A stretch of 64,000 bases of DNA, from assembly GCF_003001955.1 (NCBI RefSeq), contig NZ_PVNH01000004.1, positions 124,001 to 188,000 of the forward strand. Reading direction: 5' to 3'. The first letter of the stretch is position 1. Every line of letters starts with the position of its first letter. Positions 35,339 to 45,761 of the stretch are shown here, piece by piece. This DNA is from Prauserella shujinwangii. Its GTDB lineage: Bacteria > Actinomycetota > Actinomycetes > Mycobacteriales > Pseudonocardiaceae. The notes under the pieces are model-generated. The model searched no databases, had not been told where the DNA came from, and worked only from the letters and a program-made list of their open reading frames with translations. A program made the position numbers and the translations under genes.

Positions 35339-36172
35339 ATGACGCACGCACGGCTCGGCACTCCCCTCGATGCCCGCCCCCTGTTCGCACCCGAGCACGC
35401 GGCGCTGATCGCCACCCTGCGCGGCCTGGCACCGGCCGACTGGGCCAGGGAAGCGGTGCCCGGCTGGACCGTGCGCGATCTCGCCGCGCACGTCCTGGGC
35501 GACTACTACGGGCGGCTCGCCCGCGACCGCGACGGCCACCGGGAAGGGCCGGTCTGCGCGCCGGGCGAAACCCTGGAGGCGTTCCTCCACCGCATCAACC
35601 ACGAGTGGGTGGACGCCTTCTCCCGGGTGAGCCCGGCCGCGCTCGTCGACACGCTGGACCTGATCGGGGCGCAGGTCGCCCGGTTCTTCGAGAGCGCCGA
35701 CCCCGGCGCGCCCTCGCTGGGCGTGTCATGGGCCGGGGCCGACCCGGCGCCGATGTGGCTGGACAGTGCCCGCGACCTCACCGAGTTCTGGACCCACCGC
35801 CAGCAGATCCGGCACGCCGCCGGGCAGGGGACCGACCCTGATCCCCGGCTCCTGTCCGTGGTCCTCGACACCTTCATGCGGGCCCTGCCGCACACCCTGT
35901 GTGCGGTCGACGCCCCGCCCGGGACGCAGGTTCGGCTGCGGATCGACGGGGAGGCCGGCGGCACCTGGACGGTCACCTCCACGGGCAGCGGCTGGTCGCT
36001 GGCCCCGCCGGACACGGGCCGTCCCGCCGCGCTCGTGCGGCTGGACCCGGAGACCTCCTGGCGCCTGTGCACCCGCGGCATCCAACCGGGCGAAGCCCTG
36101 TCCCGCGCCCGCATCGACGGCGACCGCGACCTGGCCGAGGCCGCCTGCCGGATCGTGTCGATCATCCACTGA
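35339..36172 (+). CDS. Maleylpyruvate-isomerase/DinB-like, probably mycothiol-dependent enzyme
   Basis: This 277-residue protein has an N-terminal four-helix metal-binding domain. [11 protein letters not shown] near residue 46 carries a ligand His, and [17 protein letters not shown] near residue 143 carries the E-x3-H pair. An SCP2-like C-terminal part follows. Mycothiol-dependent maleylpyruvate isomerase has the same plan, but actinobacteria carry many paralogues of unknown substrate. It probably detoxifies or isomerises small molecules using mycothiol. Confidence 0.78.
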   Translation: MTHARLGTPLDARPLFAPEHAALIATLRGLAPADWAREAVPGWTVRDLAAHVLGDYYGRLARDRDGHREGPVCAPGETLEAFLHRINHEWVDAFSRVSPAALVDTLDLIGAQVARFFESADPGAPSLGVSWAGADPAPMWLDSARDLTEFWTHRQQIRHAAGQGTDPDPRLLSVVLDTFMRALPHTLCAVDAPPGTQVRLRIDGEAGGTWTVTSTGSGWSLAPPDTGRPAALVRLDPETSWRLCTRGIQPGEALSRARIDGDRDLAEAACRIVSIIH

Positions 36173-36192
36173 CCGCGCGGCGAGACGGGGCC

Positions 36193-37191
36193 CTACCGTC
36201 CGGCCAGCTCGGCCACCAGCTCGCAGGAGCGCACCCGGTCGGCGTGGCCGTGCACCATCGTCGTGACCATGATCTCGTCGGCGTCCGTGTCGGCGAGCAG
36301 CGCGTCCAGTCCTTTCCGGACCGTCTCCGGGGAACCGACGATGCTGCTCGCGAGACGCTCCTCCACGAACGCCCGGTCGAGATCGGTGTACGGGTACTCC
36401 GCGGCCTCCTCCGGCGAGGGCAGCGGGATCGGCCTGCCCTTGCGCAGGCTCAGGAAGCTCAGCGCGCTCGGCCCGGCCAGCCAGCGCGCCCGCTCGTCGT
36501 CCTCGGCGCAGATCACGGCGGCGCCGAGCAGGACGTACGGCTCGTCCAGCACCGCGGAAGGCCGGAACGACTCGCGGTAGAGCCGGACGGCGGGCACCGT
36601 GTTCTCGGCCGCGAAGTGGTGCGCGAACGAGAACGGCAGGCCGAGCATCCCGGCCAGCTGGGCGCTGTACCCGCTCGACCCGAGCAGCCAGACCGGCGGG
36701 CGCAGACCCTGTGCGGGGTAGGCGTTGACGGCACGGTCGGGGTCCGGCTCGAAGTAGGCGATCAGCTCGGCCAGCCGCTGCGGGAAGTCCTCCGCGCCCA
36801 GTCCGGCCGAGCCGCGCAGGGCGTGCGCGGTGCGCGGGTCGGTGCCGGGCGCCCTGCCGATGCCCAGGTCGATCCGGCCGGGGTGGAAGGCCTCGAGCGT
36901 GCCGAACTGCTCGGCGACGACGAGGGGCGCGTGGTTGGGCAGCATGACGCCGCCGGAGCCGACCCTGATCCGCTCGGTCGCCGTGGCGACGTGCCCGATC
37001 AGCACCGCCGTCGCCGAGCTGGCGATGCCCGGCATGTTGTGGTGCTCGGCCAGCCAGTACCGGTGGTAGCCGAGCCGGTCGGCGTGCCGGGCGAGGTCGA
37101 CGGTGTTGCGCAGTGCCGTGGCGGCGTCGGACCCGCTGGAGACGGGTGCGAGGTCGAGCACCGACAGCGGGACGTCAGTCAGGGAGCTCAC
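36193..37191 (-). CDS. LLM-class flavin-dependent oxidoreductase
   Basis: This 332-residue luciferase-like TIM-barrel enzyme has the MsnO8-type start [30 protein letters not shown] near residues 45-60, and [18 protein letters not shown] near residue 79. FMN or F420 may be used; the group generally uses FMNH2. It converges on the MDMPI gene with a 20-nt gap and is followed upstream by helD on the same strand. The substrate is unknown. Confidence 0.9.
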   Translation of the reverse strand: MSSLTDVPLSVLDLAPVSSGSDAATALRNTVDLARHADRLGYHRYWLAEHHNMPGIASSATAVLIGHVATATERIRVGSGGVMLPNHAPLVVAEQFGTLEAFHPGRIDLGIGRAPGTDPRTAHALRGSAGLGAEDFPQRLAELIAYFEPDPDRAVNAYPAQGLRPPVWLLGSSGYSAQLAGMLGLPFSFAHHFAAENTVPAVRLYRESFRPSAVLDEPYVLLGAAVICAEDDERARWLAGPSALSFLSLRKGRPIPLPSPEEAAEYPYTDLDRAFVEERLASSIVGSPETVRKGLDALLADTDADEIMVTTMVHGHADRVRSCELVAELAGR

Positions 37192-37235
37192 GCCCTGCTG
37201 CAACGCGCGGGACCTCCGGAACCTTCCGGCGGCGG

Positions 37236-39368
37236 CTACCGGCCGTCCGGCAGCCAGCCGTCGTCGGAGGCGAGCACCACGAGCTGCTGGGTGGCCCTGG
37301 TCAGCGCCACGTACAGCACGCGCCTGCCGGTGAGCGACTCCCGGATCAGCTCGCTCGGTTCGAGCAGCACCACCGCGTCGTACTCGAGCCCCTTCGAGTC
37401 GAGGCTGCCGACCACCTTCAGCCGCTCGTCGGCCTGCGCGGCGAGCCATCCGGACACCTGTGGCACGCGGTCCATCGCGCAGATGACGCCGACCGTGCCC
37501 TCGACGGCGTCGAGCAGCTCCTTCACCGCCGCCTGGACCGCGCCCTCGACGGTGCCCGGCTCCAGCCCGCGGATCTGCGGCTCGATGCCCGTGGCACGCA
37601 CAGCGTCGGGCAGGTCGTCCGCCTCGGCGTGACCCGCGACGACCCGCGCCGCGAGCGCGAAGATCTCCGCCGAGTTCCGGTAGTTGGTGCGCAACGTGTA
37701 CCGCCTGCGCGGTGTGCGGGGCCCGAACGCCTGGTCCCGCGCCTGTGCGGCCTCCCCGGGATCCGGCCACGAGCTCTGCACGGGGTCGCCGACCACGGTC
37801 CAGCTCGCGTACTTGCCCCGCCTGCCCACCATCCGCCACTGCATCGGGGAGAGGTCCTGCGACTCGTCCACCACGATGTGCGAGTACTCGTCGTAGTGCT
37901 CGGGGCGCTGCGGGCCCCGGGTGGCGGTGCTGTCCCGCTCCTGCTCGGCCTCCAGTTCCACCTGCTGCCGCCTGCGCCGCTTCGGCGGCGGGCCCAGCAG
38001 CACGCGCAGCTCGTCGAGCAGGGCGATGTCGGCCACCGTCCAGCCCCGCGACCGGTCGGCCATCGAGGCGGCGAGCAGCGCGATCTCGTCGGAGTCCAGC
38101 AGCTGCCTGCTCGCCTTGGCGAGCCTGCGCTCGTCGCCCAGCCAGCGGAGCACCTGCGCCGGGTACAGCACCGGCCACCACACGACGAGGAAGCGGTGGA
38201 ACTCCAGCCGCTCGCCGAGGTCGGTGATCAGCTCCTCGCGGTCGACGGTCCTGCCGTCGGCGCGGGCGTACTCCTCGGCCTTGTCCGCGAGCGCCGCGAG
38301 CAGGGTCTCCGCCGCCCGCACCCGCGACCGGTTCGGCGGGCCGCCCTGCGTGTGCACCTTGCGGCGGACGCGGTCCAGCTCCTTGGCGGTCAGCTTCAGC
38401 ACCTCGCCGCGGTAGACGATCCGCATCTCGGTCGGCGCGTCCGGCGGTGTGTCCCGCAACGCGCGCAGCAGGATCTTGCGCATGCGCAGCGAGCCCTTGA
38501 TCGCGGCCAGCCGCGCGGGGTCCTGCCGCGTCGCCTCGATGCCGTCGAGCACCTGGCCCAGCGCGCGCAGTTCCACATTGGTCTCACCCATCGACGGCAG
38601 CACGCGCGAGATGTAGTTGGTGAACACGCCGGACGGGCCGATGACCAGCACGCCAGCCCCGCCGAGCTGGCGGCGGTGCCGGTAGAGCAGGTACGCCGCG
38701 CGGTGCAGGGCGACGGCGGTCTTCCCGGTACCGGGGCCGCCGGTGATCTCGGTCACGCCACGCCACGGCGCCCGGATCACCTCGTCCTGTTCCTTCTGGA
38801 TGGTCGCGACGATGTCGCGCATCTTCTCGCCACGGGCGCGGCCGAGCGCCGCCATGAGCGCGCCCTCGCCGACGACGCGCATGTCGTCCGGCACGCCCTC
38901 GGGGATCAGCACGTCGTCGTCGACGTCGAGCACGGTCTGCCCCGAGCAGCGGATGACACGGCGGCGCACCACGTCCATCGGGTCCTCGGCGGTCGCCTGG
39001 TAGAAGGCCGCGGCGGCGGGAGCCCGCCAGTCGGTGACGAGGTTGTCGAAGTCGGCGTCACGGATGCCGAGCCTGCCGACGTAGACGGTCTCCCGGCTGG
39101 TGTGGTCGAGCCTGCCGAAGACCAGGCCCTCGTACTCGGCGTCGAGTGAGGCCAGGGTCTGGTTGGCGTGGTACACCATCATGTCCCGCTCGAACAGCAT
39201 CGACGCCTGCTCGAACACGGCCTCGCGCTGGGCCCCGTGCCCGATCTCGTATCCCTTGCTCCGCATCGCCTCCGCCTGGCTGCGGAGCTCCGCGAGACGC
39301 GCGTAGACCCGATCGACGTGGGACTGCTCGATGGCGATCTCGGCCCGTCTGACCCGAGGTTCCGACAC
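37236..39368 (-). CDS. HelD-family RNA-polymerase-associated UvrD-like helicase
   Basis: This 710-residue superfamily 1 ATPase has Walker A GGPGTGKT near residue 210, [13 protein letters not shown] (motif II) near residue 507, GDPVQSSW, and [14 protein letters not shown] at the end. An N-terminal helical arm of about 80 residues precedes it, as in HelD, which recycles stalled RNA polymerase. The actinobacterial HelR subgroup gives rifamycin tolerance by displacing the drug. I find no rifamycin-associated element upstream, so a HelR role is open. It is divergent from rsmD. Confidence 0.9.
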   Translation of the reverse strand: MSEPRVRRAEIAIEQSHVDRVYARLAELRSQAEAMRSKGYEIGHGAQREAVFEQASMLFERDMMVYHANQTLASLDAEYEGLVFGRLDHTSRETVYVGRLGIRDADFDNLVTDWRAPAAAAFYQATAEDPMDVVRRRVIRCSGQTVLDVDDDVLIPEGVPDDMRVVGEGALMAALGRARGEKMRDIVATIQKEQDEVIRAPWRGVTEITGGPGTGKTAVALHRAAYLLYRHRRQLGGAGVLVIGPSGVFTNYISRVLPSMGETNVELRALGQVLDGIEATRQDPARLAAIKGSLRMRKILLRALRDTPPDAPTEMRIVYRGEVLKLTAKELDRVRRKVHTQGGPPNRSRVRAAETLLAALADKAEEYARADGRTVDREELITDLGERLEFHRFLVVWWPVLYPAQVLRWLGDERRLAKASRQLLDSDEIALLAASMADRSRGWTVADIALLDELRVLLGPPPKRRRRQQVELEAEQERDSTATRGPQRPEHYDEYSHIVVDESQDLSPMQWRMVGRRGKYASWTVVGDPVQSSWPDPGEAAQARDQAFGPRTPRRRYTLRTNYRNSAEIFALAARVVAGHAEADDLPDAVRATGIEPQIRGLEPGTVEGAVQAAVKELLDAVEGTVGVICAMDRVPQVSGWLAAQADERLKVVGSLDSKGLEYDAVVLLEPSELIRESLTGRRVLYVALTRATQQLVVLASDDGWLPDGR

Positions 39369-39490
39369 TCAGTGCTCCTAGAGCTCAATCCGCCGGGAAG
39401 GGGAAGAACGACAATACGCGTTCCCGCGGGCCGCTTCACCACGTCCCGACCAACGCCACACCTCCCGTGCGGGCGCGGGAGAATGCCGGG

Positions 39491-40039
39491 GTGACCAGGA
39501 TCGTCGCCGGGTCGGCGGGTGGCAGGAGGCTCCGCGTGCCGCCGAAAGGCACCCGGCCCACGTCGGAGCGCGTCCGCGAGGCGCTGTTCAACGCGCTGGA
39601 GACGGCGGGCGAGGTGGCCGGCGCCCGGGTGCTCGACCTCTACGCGGGTTCGGGCGCGCTCGGGCTGGAGGCGCTGTCGCGCGGCGCCGCCGACGCGGTG
39701 TTCGTCGAGGCCGACCGCCGCGCGGCCGACGTGCTCACGGCCAACGTCGCCGCGCTCGGGCTCGGCGGCGCCGTCCGGCACGGCCGGGTGGAGGCGATCC
39801 TCGCCGAGCCCGCGCCGGAGCCGTTCGACCTCGTGCTCGCCGACCCGCCCTACGCGCTCGGCGACGAGCGGCTGGCCGCGGCACTCGCGGCCCTGGCCGA
39901 GGGCGGCTGGCTGGCCGAAGGTGGCCTGGTCGTGGTCGAACGCGCGTGGCGGGACGGCGAGCCGCCGTGGCCCGCCGGGCTCACCCCGCTTCAGCCACGG
40001 CGTTACGGGGACACCGCCCTGTTCCGCGCCGAGCGGTAG
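39491..40039 (+). CDS. rsmD: 16S rRNA m2G966 methyltransferase
   Basis: This 182-residue SAM-dependent enzyme has VAGSAGGRRLRVPPKGTRPTS near the N-terminus, the SAM motif LDLYAGSGALGLEALSRGA near residues 47-65, and the catalytic DPPY near residue 120. The GTG at 39491 removes a non-conserved upstream extension. It is paired with coaD, as in many bacteria. Confidence 0.95.
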   Translation: MTRIVAGSAGGRRLRVPPKGTRPTSERVREALFNALETAGEVAGARVLDLYAGSGALGLEALSRGAADAVFVEADRRAADVLTANVAALGLGGAVRHGRVEAILAEPAPEPFDLVLADPPYALGDERLAAALAALAEGGWLAEGGLVVVERAWRDGEPPWPAGLTPLQPRRYGDTALFRAER

Positions 40040-40095
40040 CGCGGTGGGAGTAGGGGACCTGCGTCACATCCCGCGCGGGAGCGGGGCCCGCTTGG

Positions 40096-40101
40096 TAGCG
40101 T
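40096..40101 (+). promoter_or_regulatory. -10 box of a probable leaderless promoter (coaD)
   Basis: TAGCGT ends 7 nt before the ATG at 40109. No Shine-Dalgarno sequence is present. Confidence 0.45.
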
Positions 40102-40108
40102 CCGCGCC

Positions 40109-40609
40109 ATGCGCCGAGCGGTATGTCCCGGTTCCTACGACCCCGCGACGAACGGGCACCTCGACATCATCGAGCGGGCCGCGCAGCTCTTCGACGAGGT
40201 CGTGGTCGCCGTGCTCATCAACAAGAAGAAGCAGGGCCTGTTCTCCATCGACGAGCGGATGGAGATGCTGCGCGAGGTCACCGAGAAGCTGCCCAACGTG
40301 CGGGTCGACTCCTGGCACGGCCTGCTCGTCGACTACTGCCGGGCCAACGGCATCGCCGCGATCGCCAAGGGACTGCGCTCGGTCAGCGACTTCGACTACG
40401 AGCTGCAGATGGCGCAGATGAACCGCGAACTGTCCGGGGTGGAGACCCTGCTCATGTCGAACAACCCGGCCTACAGCTTCCTGTCCAGTTCGCTGGTGAA
40501 GGAGGTCGCCACCTACGGCGGCGACGTCTCCGACATGGTGCCGGGCGTCGTGTTCGACCGGCTCACCGCGCGACTGCGCGCGGGGGAGCAGGGGACTGAC
40601 ACGCCGTAG
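40109..40609 (+). CDS. coaD: Phosphopantetheine adenylyltransferase
   Basis: This 166-residue nucleotidyltransferase makes dephospho-CoA. It has the family (T/H)XGH motif as GSYDPATNGHLDII (residues 8-21), AIAKGLRSVSDFDYE near residue 84, and the SSSLVKEVA stretch near residue 131. Length and sequence are canonical. The mRNA is probably leaderless. Confidence 0.97.
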   Translation: MRRAVCPGSYDPATNGHLDIIERAAQLFDEVVVAVLINKKKQGLFSIDERMEMLREVTEKLPNVRVDSWHGLLVDYCRANGIAAIAKGLRSVSDFDYELQMAQMNRELSGVETLLMSNNPAYSFLSSSLVKEVATYGGDVSDMVPGVVFDRLTARLRAGEQGTDTP

Positions 40610-40701
40610 GGCGGCGGATCGCGGCAATCACCTCCGGAACCGGGCAGACTGGGTGGTACTGGAGCAGCCCATGGGGATCGAAGGCCGCGAGGGAGTTTGC
40701 C

Positions 40702-41424
40702 GTGTACCGGGTGTTCGAGGCGCTCGACGAGCTCGTCACGATCGTCGAGGAGGCGCGAGGCGTCCCGATGACCTCCAGCTGCGTCGTGCCGAGGGGCGAC
40801 GTGCTGGAGTTGCTGGACGATGTCCGCGACGCGCTGCCCGGTGAGGTCGACGACGCCCAGGACGTGCTGGACAAGCGGGACGAGCTGCTCGAGCGCGCCC
40901 GCGGCGAGGCCGACAGCACCGTCCGGTCCGCGAAGGAGGAGGCCGAGCAGACGATCGCCGACGCCGGCGCCGAGGCCGAGCGGCTGCTCGCGGAGGCGCA
41001 CGCGCGGGCCGAGCAGCTGGTCGCCGACGCGCACGCGGAGGCCGACCGGGCGGTGGCGGCGGGCCAGGCCGAGTACCAGAACCTGGTCGACCGGTCGCAC
41101 GCCGAGTCCGAGCGGATGATCCAGGCGGGCCGGGACGCCTACGACCGCGCCGTCGAGGAGGGCAGGCACGAGCAGGCGCGCCTGGTGGCGCAGACCGAGG
41201 TCGTGCAGGCGGCGCACGCGGAGGCGGCGCGGATCGTCGACGAGGCGCACGCCGAGGCCGACCGGCAGCGGGCCGACTGCGACGCCTACGTCGACGGCAA
41301 GCTGGCCGAGTTCTCCGAACTGCTGTCGACGACCCTGCGCACGGTCGACTCCGGCCGCAACCACCTGCGGGGTCCCGGCGCGCTCGGCGGTCGCTCGACC
41401 GTGTACGACTACCAGGCACATTGA
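40702..41424 (+). CDS. sepIVA: SepIVA-like DivIVA-domain coiled-coil protein
   Basis: This 240-residue cytoplasmic coiled-coil protein has an N-terminal VPRGDVLELLDDVRDALP region followed by nearly continuous heptads rich in Ala, Glu and Arg (ERLLAEAHARAEQLVADAHA). A short polar end, STVYDYQAH, closes it. The position between coaD and the DUF177-rpmF-rnc genes matches SepIVA of mycobacteria, an essential septation and polar-growth factor. GAGGGAG precedes the GTG. Confidence 0.88.
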   Translation: MYRVFEALDELVTIVEEARGVPMTSSCVVPRGDVLELLDDVRDALPGEVDDAQDVLDKRDELLERARGEADSTVRSAKEEAEQTIADAGAEAERLLAEAHARAEQLVADAHAEADRAVAAGQAEYQNLVDRSHAESERMIQAGRDAYDRAVEEGRHEQARLVAQTEVVQAAHAEAARIVDEAHAEADRQRADCDAYVDGKLAEFSELLSTTLRTVDSGRNHLRGPGALGGRSTVYDYQAH

Positions 41425-41458
41425 GGTAGCGCGCTCGCGTACCCTGGAGGGAGTGGCC

Positions 41459-41476
41459 CGCGCCGGTTCCGGCGCG
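41459..41476. repeat. Perfect 8+8 palindrome before the DUF177 gene
   Basis: CGCGCCGG-TT-CCGGCGCG lies 37 nt before the DUF177 start codon. It could be an operator or a small attenuator-like hairpin in the leader of the rpmF operon. Confidence 0.5.
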
Positions 41477-41513
41477 CCGTGGCCCGCCCGCCATCTCCAA
41501 CAGTAGAAAGCCC

Positions 41514-42116
41514 ATGTCTGAAGAGAGCCTCAGCCTGGCGCGCTCGGATGCGCGCAACCCGTGGCTGATCGACACCCGCGAGCTCGGCAGGCGCGCCGGG
41601 TCGAGCAGGACCGTGCGCCGGGAGGTCCCGGTGGACGTCGCGCTCGGCGTGCCCGACGTCATCACGATTCCCGCCGGCTCCACCATCACGCTCGACCTGC
41701 TGCTGGAGGCCGTCGTCGAAGGCGTGCTGGTGACCGGGACGGCCGCCGCGCCGACGGAGGAGCACTGCTCCCGCTGCCTCGACCCCGGCACCGGCGAGGT
41801 GGAGGTCGAACTCACCGAGCTGTTCGCCTATCCCGAGTCCACCACCGAGGAGACCACCGACGAGGACGAGGTCTTCCGGGTCGTGGACGACAAGCTCGAC
41901 CTGGCGCCGCTGGTCCGGGACGCCCTGGTGCTCGCGTTGCCGCTGGTGCCGCTGTGTGACGAGGACTGCGCGGGCCTGTGTTCGGGGTGCGGTGTCAAGT
42001 GGGCCGATCTCGACCCCGGACACGGGCATGAGACGATAGACCCTCGGTGGGCCGCGCTGGTCGAGCGTCTGGAGGACACTCCGGGTGAGCAGCCGGCGGA
42101 CGGCTCGGACCGCTGA
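41514..42116 (+). CDS. DUF177 (YceD) family protein
   Basis: This 200-residue protein has two cysteine pairs, HCSRCL near residue 84 and CDEDCAGLCSGCG near residue 147, typical of DUF177 proteins encoded next to rpmF. YceD-like proteins are linked to 23S rRNA and L32 accumulation in plants and bacteria. An acidic N- and C-terminus flank the core. rpmF starts 81 nt downstream. Confidence 0.93.
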   Translation: MSEESLSLARSDARNPWLIDTRELGRRAGSSRTVRREVPVDVALGVPDVITIPAGSTITLDLLLEAVVEGVLVTGTAAAPTEEHCSRCLDPGTGEVEVELTELFAYPESTTEETTDEDEVFRVVDDKLDLAPLVRDALVLALPLVPLCDEDCAGLCSGCGVKWADLDPGHGHETIDPRWAALVERLEDTPGEQPADGSDR

Positions 42117-42197
42117 AACCCCACGAGCACCCCGCTCGACCCAGACCGACAAGGCATGCTCGCGCCCGCGAGCAGATCGTGATGAGGAGTACCAGCC

Positions 42198-42380
42198 GTG
42201 GCCGTCCCGAAGCGGAAGATGTCGCGTTCCAACACCCGCTCGCGCCGCGCGCAGTGGAAGGCGCGTCCGGTGCAGCTGGTGCCGTGCCAGAACCGCGCGT
42301 GCAAGCAGCTGAAGCCGCAGCACATCGCCTGCCCGACCTGCGGTCAGTACGGCGGGCGCCAGGTTGTCGAGCCCGCCTAG
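42198..42380 (+). CDS. rpmF: Ribosomal protein bL32, zinc-binding type
   Basis: This 60-residue large-subunit protein starts [20 protein letters not shown]. The zinc site is unusual in spacing, with CQNRAC (C-x4-C) before the CPTC pair. GAGGAG precedes the GTG. Between DUF177 and rnc, the order is conserved among actinobacteria. Confidence 0.96.
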   Translation: MAVPKRKMSRSNTRSRRAQWKARPVQLVPCQNRACKQLKPQHIACPTCGQYGGRQVVEPA

Positions 42381-42392
42381 GGCGGACCGCTG

Positions 42393-43139
42393 ATGGGGGG
42401 TAAGTCGCCGACGGGTCCGGCAGCAGATCCCACACCGTTACTCGAGGCGCTCGGCGTCGAACTCGACGCCGAGCTGCTCCGGCTCGCCCTGACCCATCGT
42501 TCGTACGCGTACGAGAACGGTGGCCTGCCGCCCAACGAGCGGCTGGAGTTCCTCGGCGACGCCGTGCTGGGCCTCGTGGTCACCGACCACCTGTACCGCA
42601 GGCACCCCGATCTGCCCGAGGGGCAGCTCGCGAAGCTGCGGGCGAGCGTGGTCAACATGCACGCGCTGGCCGGGGTCGCGCGCGGTCTCGGTGCGGGCGG
42701 TCTCGGCGCCCACCTGCTCCTGGGCAAGGGGGAGGAGCTCACGGGTGGCCGGGACAAGGCCAGCATCCTCGCAGACGGCCTCGAAGCCGTCATCGGGGCC
42801 ACCTACCTGGCGCACGGCATCGACACCGCGCGCGCCCTGGTCCACCGGCTCTTCGACGGGCTGCTCACCGAGGCGCCGCTGCGGGGCGCGGGCCTGGACT
42901 GGAAGACCAGCCTGCAGGAGCTGACGGCGTCGGCCGGGCTCGGCGTGCCGGAGTACAAGGTGGAGGACACCGGTCCCGACCACCGCAAGGAGTTCAGCGC
43001 CATCGTGCTCGTCGGCGGCCGCGATCTCGGCCACGGCGACGGCACGACCAAGAAGGAAGCCGAGCAGAAGGCCGCCGAGTCGGCCTGGCGCGCGCTGACC
43101 GCCGAGCTGGAGCAGCCGGAGAGCGCCGGAGGAGCGTGA
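42393..43139 (+). CDS. rnc: Ribonuclease III
   Basis: This 248-residue dsRNA endonuclease processes rRNA. The RNase III signature [13 protein letters not shown] is near residues 49-61 and the second acidic cluster [15 protein letters not shown] near residue 128. A C-terminal dsRNA-binding domain ends [14 protein letters not shown]. An N-terminal extension of about 15 residues is not conserved. The ATG is 12 nt after the rpmF stop. Confidence 0.97.
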   Translation: MGGKSPTGPAADPTPLLEALGVELDAELLRLALTHRSYAYENGGLPPNERLEFLGDAVLGLVVTDHLYRRHPDLPEGQLAKLRASVVNMHALAGVARGLGAGGLGAHLLLGKGEELTGGRDKASILADGLEAVIGATYLAHGIDTARALVHRLFDGLLTEAPLRGAGLDWKTSLQELTASAGLGVPEYKVEDTGPDHRKEFSAIVLVGGRDLGHGDGTTKKEAEQKAAESAWRALTAELEQPESAGGA

Positions 43140-43242
43140 CCCGGCGCCGGGCAGCGCCGGTGCCGCGCCCGGTCGGCTCTCGCGAGCGCTCCCGTGGTTC
43201 CGGCCACGTGCTCACGCACGTCCGGTGACCCGCGGTCGCGGG

Positions 43243-43248
43243 TACGCT
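43243..43248 (+). promoter_or_regulatory. -10 box of a probable leaderless promoter (mutM)
   Basis: TACGCT ends 6 nt before the GTG at 43255, so the expected transcription start is on the start codon. Confidence 0.45.
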
Positions 43249-43254
43249 GGTCCG

Positions 43255-44118
43255 GTGCCTGAGCTTCCCGAGGTCGAAGTGGTGCGCGCCGGTCTCGAGG
43301 CGCATGTCACCGGCCGGATCATCGCCTCGGCGGAGGTCCTGCATCCCCGCGCGGTCCGCAGGCACGTGCCCGGCGCGGCCGACTTCGCCGGCAGGCTCGC
43401 CGGGGTGAAGGTCGAGGCCGCCCGGCGGCGTGGCAAGTACCTCTGGCTCGACCTCGCCGACGGCCAGGCGCTGCTCGCCCACCTCGGGATGAGCGGCCAG
43501 ATGCGGGTGCAGCCGCCGGGGGCGCCGGACGAGAAGCACCTGCGGGTCCGGTTCACCTTCGCCGACGGAGGGCCCGAGCTGCGGTTCGTCGACCAGCGCA
43601 CGTTCGGCGGCCTGGCGCTGGCCGACCTGGTCGACTCCGGCGGCACGCCGGTGCCGGACACGATCGCGCACATCGCGCGCGACCCGATGGACCCGGCGTT
43701 CGACCTGGCCGTCGCCGCCCGCGCCCTGCGGGCCCGGCGCACGGAGGTCAAGCGTGCCCTGCTCGACCAGACGCTCGTGTCCGGAGTCGGCAACATCTAC
43801 GCCGACGAGGCGCTCTGGCGCGCGCGGCTGCACTGGGCGCGGCCGACCGAGCGGCTCACCGCGGCGCAGGCCCGCGCCGTGCTCGGCGCCGCGGCGGACG
43901 TCATGGCGGAGGCCCTCGCGGCGGGCGGGACCTCGTTCGACGCGCTCTACGTCAACGTCAACGGCCAGTCCGGGTACTTCGACCGCTCGCTGAACGCCTA
44001 CGGGCAGGCGGGCAGGCCGTGTGACCGGTGCGGCACGCCGATCCGGCGCGATCCCTTCATGAACCGGTCGTCGTTCTCCTGCCCGCGCTGCCAGCCGAGG
44101 CCGCGCGGGCCGCGCTGA
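43255..44118 (+). CDS. mutM: Formamidopyrimidine-DNA glycosylase
   Basis: This 287-residue bifunctional glycosylase/AP-lyase removes 8-oxoguanine. The mature N-terminus after fMet removal is [10 protein letters not shown], with the catalytic proline and glutamate. The conserved lysine is in RRRGKYLWL near residue 59, and the C-terminal zinc finger is [10 protein letters not shown]...CPRCQ near residues 257-282. GTG 43255 is the only start that leaves proline second. It pairs functionally with mutT1 in oxidised-guanine defence. Confidence 0.97.
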   Translation: MPELPEVEVVRAGLEAHVTGRIIASAEVLHPRAVRRHVPGAADFAGRLAGVKVEAARRRGKYLWLDLADGQALLAHLGMSGQMRVQPPGAPDEKHLRVRFTFADGGPELRFVDQRTFGGLALADLVDSGGTPVPDTIAHIARDPMDPAFDLAVAARALRARRTEVKRALLDQTLVSGVGNIYADEALWRARLHWARPTERLTAAQARAVLGAAADVMAEALAAGGTSFDALYVNVNGQSGYFDRSLNAYGQAGRPCDRCGTPIRRDPFMNRSSFSCPRCQPRPRGPR

Positions 44119-44218
44119 CCGGGCGGCGAGATCCCATCGTTACGCCGATGCGAGCAAGGCTTACCGCACTACTGTGCAATGCGTGCTAGTCTTCCACCCG
44201 CAAGAGTGGAGGACAGCG

Positions 44219-44542
44219 GTGGAGATCAGCCAACTGCTCAAGGGCGTACTCGATCTCGCGGTGCTGGCGGTGCTCCGGGACGCGGACGGCTACGGCTACG
44301 ACGTCCTGCGCAGGCTGCGGCAGGCCGGTCTCGACGAGGTGGGGGACGCGTCGGTGTACGGCACGCTGCGGCGGCTGTACAAGGCCGGACTGCTGACGTC
44401 CTACGTGATGCCCAGTGAAGAAGGCCCGCACCGCAAGTACTACAGCGTGAACGAACGGGGCCGGGAGCGGCTCGCCGAGTCGGGGAGGACCTGGCGGAGC
44501 TTCGCGAAGTCGATGGACGGCCTGTTGGGAGAGACAGTATGA
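44219..44542 (+). CDS. PadR-family transcriptional regulator
   Basis: This 107-residue winged-helix regulator (MEISQLLKGVLDLAVLAVLR start, GYGYDVLRRLRQAG, then VYGTLRRLYKAGLL recognition region) has a short C-terminal helix, the PadR-s2 form. GTG 44219 is fixed by GGAGG upstream; the frame is open further upstream but without a ribosome site. It overlaps the next gene by ATGA, and PadR/HAAS gene pairs are a known arrangement. Confidence 0.92.
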   Translation: MEISQLLKGVLDLAVLAVLRDADGYGYDVLRRLRQAGLDEVGDASVYGTLRRLYKAGLLTSYVMPSEEGPHRKYYSVNERGRERLAESGRTWRSFAKSMDGLLGETV

Positions 44543-45714
44543 GCGACCAGAGCCCGCCCGCCGTGCGCGGCTATCTCGCGAGGGTGCGGACCGCCCTCGC
44601 GGACCTGCCCGCCGCCGAGGTCGACGAGATCCTCGACGACGTGCGGCCGCACCTGCTCGAGATCGCGGCGGAACTGGGCGAACGCGCCGGGGTCGACGCG
44701 ATGAGCGAGCGGATCGGGACGCCGGAGGCCTACGCCGCCGAGCTGCGCGCCGCGGGTGACTACCCGCCGCCTCCACCGGGCGAGGAGACCGAGGGGACCG
44801 GCGCCGCGACGGCGGGGCGGGGCCTGCCGCGCCTCGTGCTGTGGAGCCTCGTCGCCTGCGTGTGCGGACTCGCGCTCACCGGGCTGGTGGCGGGGCTGTC
44901 GCTGTCCGAGGAGCCGCTGCTCGCCCTGCTGCTGATCGTCCCGGTCCTCGCGGCGAGCGGCTGGTTCGTCTGGCGGCACGGCACGGAGCGGGTGGCCGAC
45001 CTGCCCGAGGTGCGCCGCCTCCTGCAGGCCCTGCGCCCGCGTGCGGGCGAGCCCGCCGGCGGCCTTCCCGGCTACCTGCGCTCGCTGCGCCCCGCCTGGT
45101 GGCTGCTGTGCGCGACGGTGCTCGTCCTGTTCGGACTGTTGCTCGTCCTGCGCAGCCGCGACGCGTTCCTGGTGCTGCCCTTGCTGCTCGTGCTGGCGGC
45201 CGCGGCCATGTGGTCGGGACCACGGTCCGTCCGGGACGCACGGCTGCTGTGGCTGAGCCTGCCGCTGTCCGCCCTCGTCGCAGGCAGTGCGCTGGGCCTG
45301 CTCGGCTTCGCGGGGGAGCGGGTGAGCGGGAACTTCGGCTACCACACGAGCCCGTACGCCTACGAGCCCGCCAACACGGTGAACGGCGAGCCCGCGCTGT
45401 TCTACGGCGAGCACCCGGTCGAGAACGTGTACGTCTTCGACTCCGAGGGCGAGCCGGTAACCGACGTGTACCTGTACGACCAGGACGGCAGGCCGCTGAC
45501 GATGCCGAGGCACGTCTGCCGCCCGGAGACCGGCACCACGTCGGTGGTGGGGCGGGACAACCGGTACCCGCGCCCGCACATCGAGCAGGGCGCCTACGAC
45601 GAGCGGGGCGACCTCAACGGCTACGACGCCTACCTCCCGCACTGCACCCAGACGGACCAGGTGCCGTTCACGGCGGTGGTCCCGAGGACGCAGCCGGCCG
45701 AGCCGACCCGCTGA
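44539..45714 (+). CDS. HAAS-domain membrane protein with C-terminal extracytoplasmic domain
   Basis: This 391-residue protein has an N-terminal HAAS region (VRGYLARVRTALADLPAAEVDEILDDVRPHL pattern) at about residues 8-75, a Pro/Glu-rich linker, and six hydrophobic segments in residues 97-255. A 130-residue outward domain rich in Tyr and Asp (VENVYVFDSEGEPVTDVYLYD) follows, with two Cys. The ATGA overlap with padR indicates coupling. Such pairs are thought to sense envelope state. The outer domain is unfamiliar to me. Confidence 0.78.
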   Translation: MSDQSPPAVRGYLARVRTALADLPAAEVDEILDDVRPHLLEIAAELGERAGVDAMSERIGTPEAYAAELRAAGDYPPPPPGEETEGTGAATAGRGLPRLVLWSLVACVCGLALTGLVAGLSLSEEPLLALLLIVPVLAASGWFVWRHGTERVADLPEVRRLLQALRPRAGEPAGGLPGYLRSLRPAWWLLCATVLVLFGLLLVLRSRDAFLVLPLLLVLAAAAMWSGPRSVRDARLLWLSLPLSALVAGSALGLLGFAGERVSGNFGYHTSPYAYEPANTVNGEPALFYGEHPVENVYVFDSEGEPVTDVYLYDQDGRPLTMPRHVCRPETGTTSVVGRDNRYPRPHIEQGAYDERGDLNGYDAYLPHCTQTDQVPFTAVVPRTQPAEPTR

Positions 45715-45761
45715 TCCGGTGTCCCGGTGTCCCAGCGTCCGGTGTGGACCGTGGCCGCTCG

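Noticed and set aside
36193-37191. F420-dependent enzyme on the basis of nearby cofC
   Set aside because: cofC is 25 kb away and the N-terminal pattern fits the FMN-using MsnO8-like group; cofactor use cannot be told from the sequence alone.
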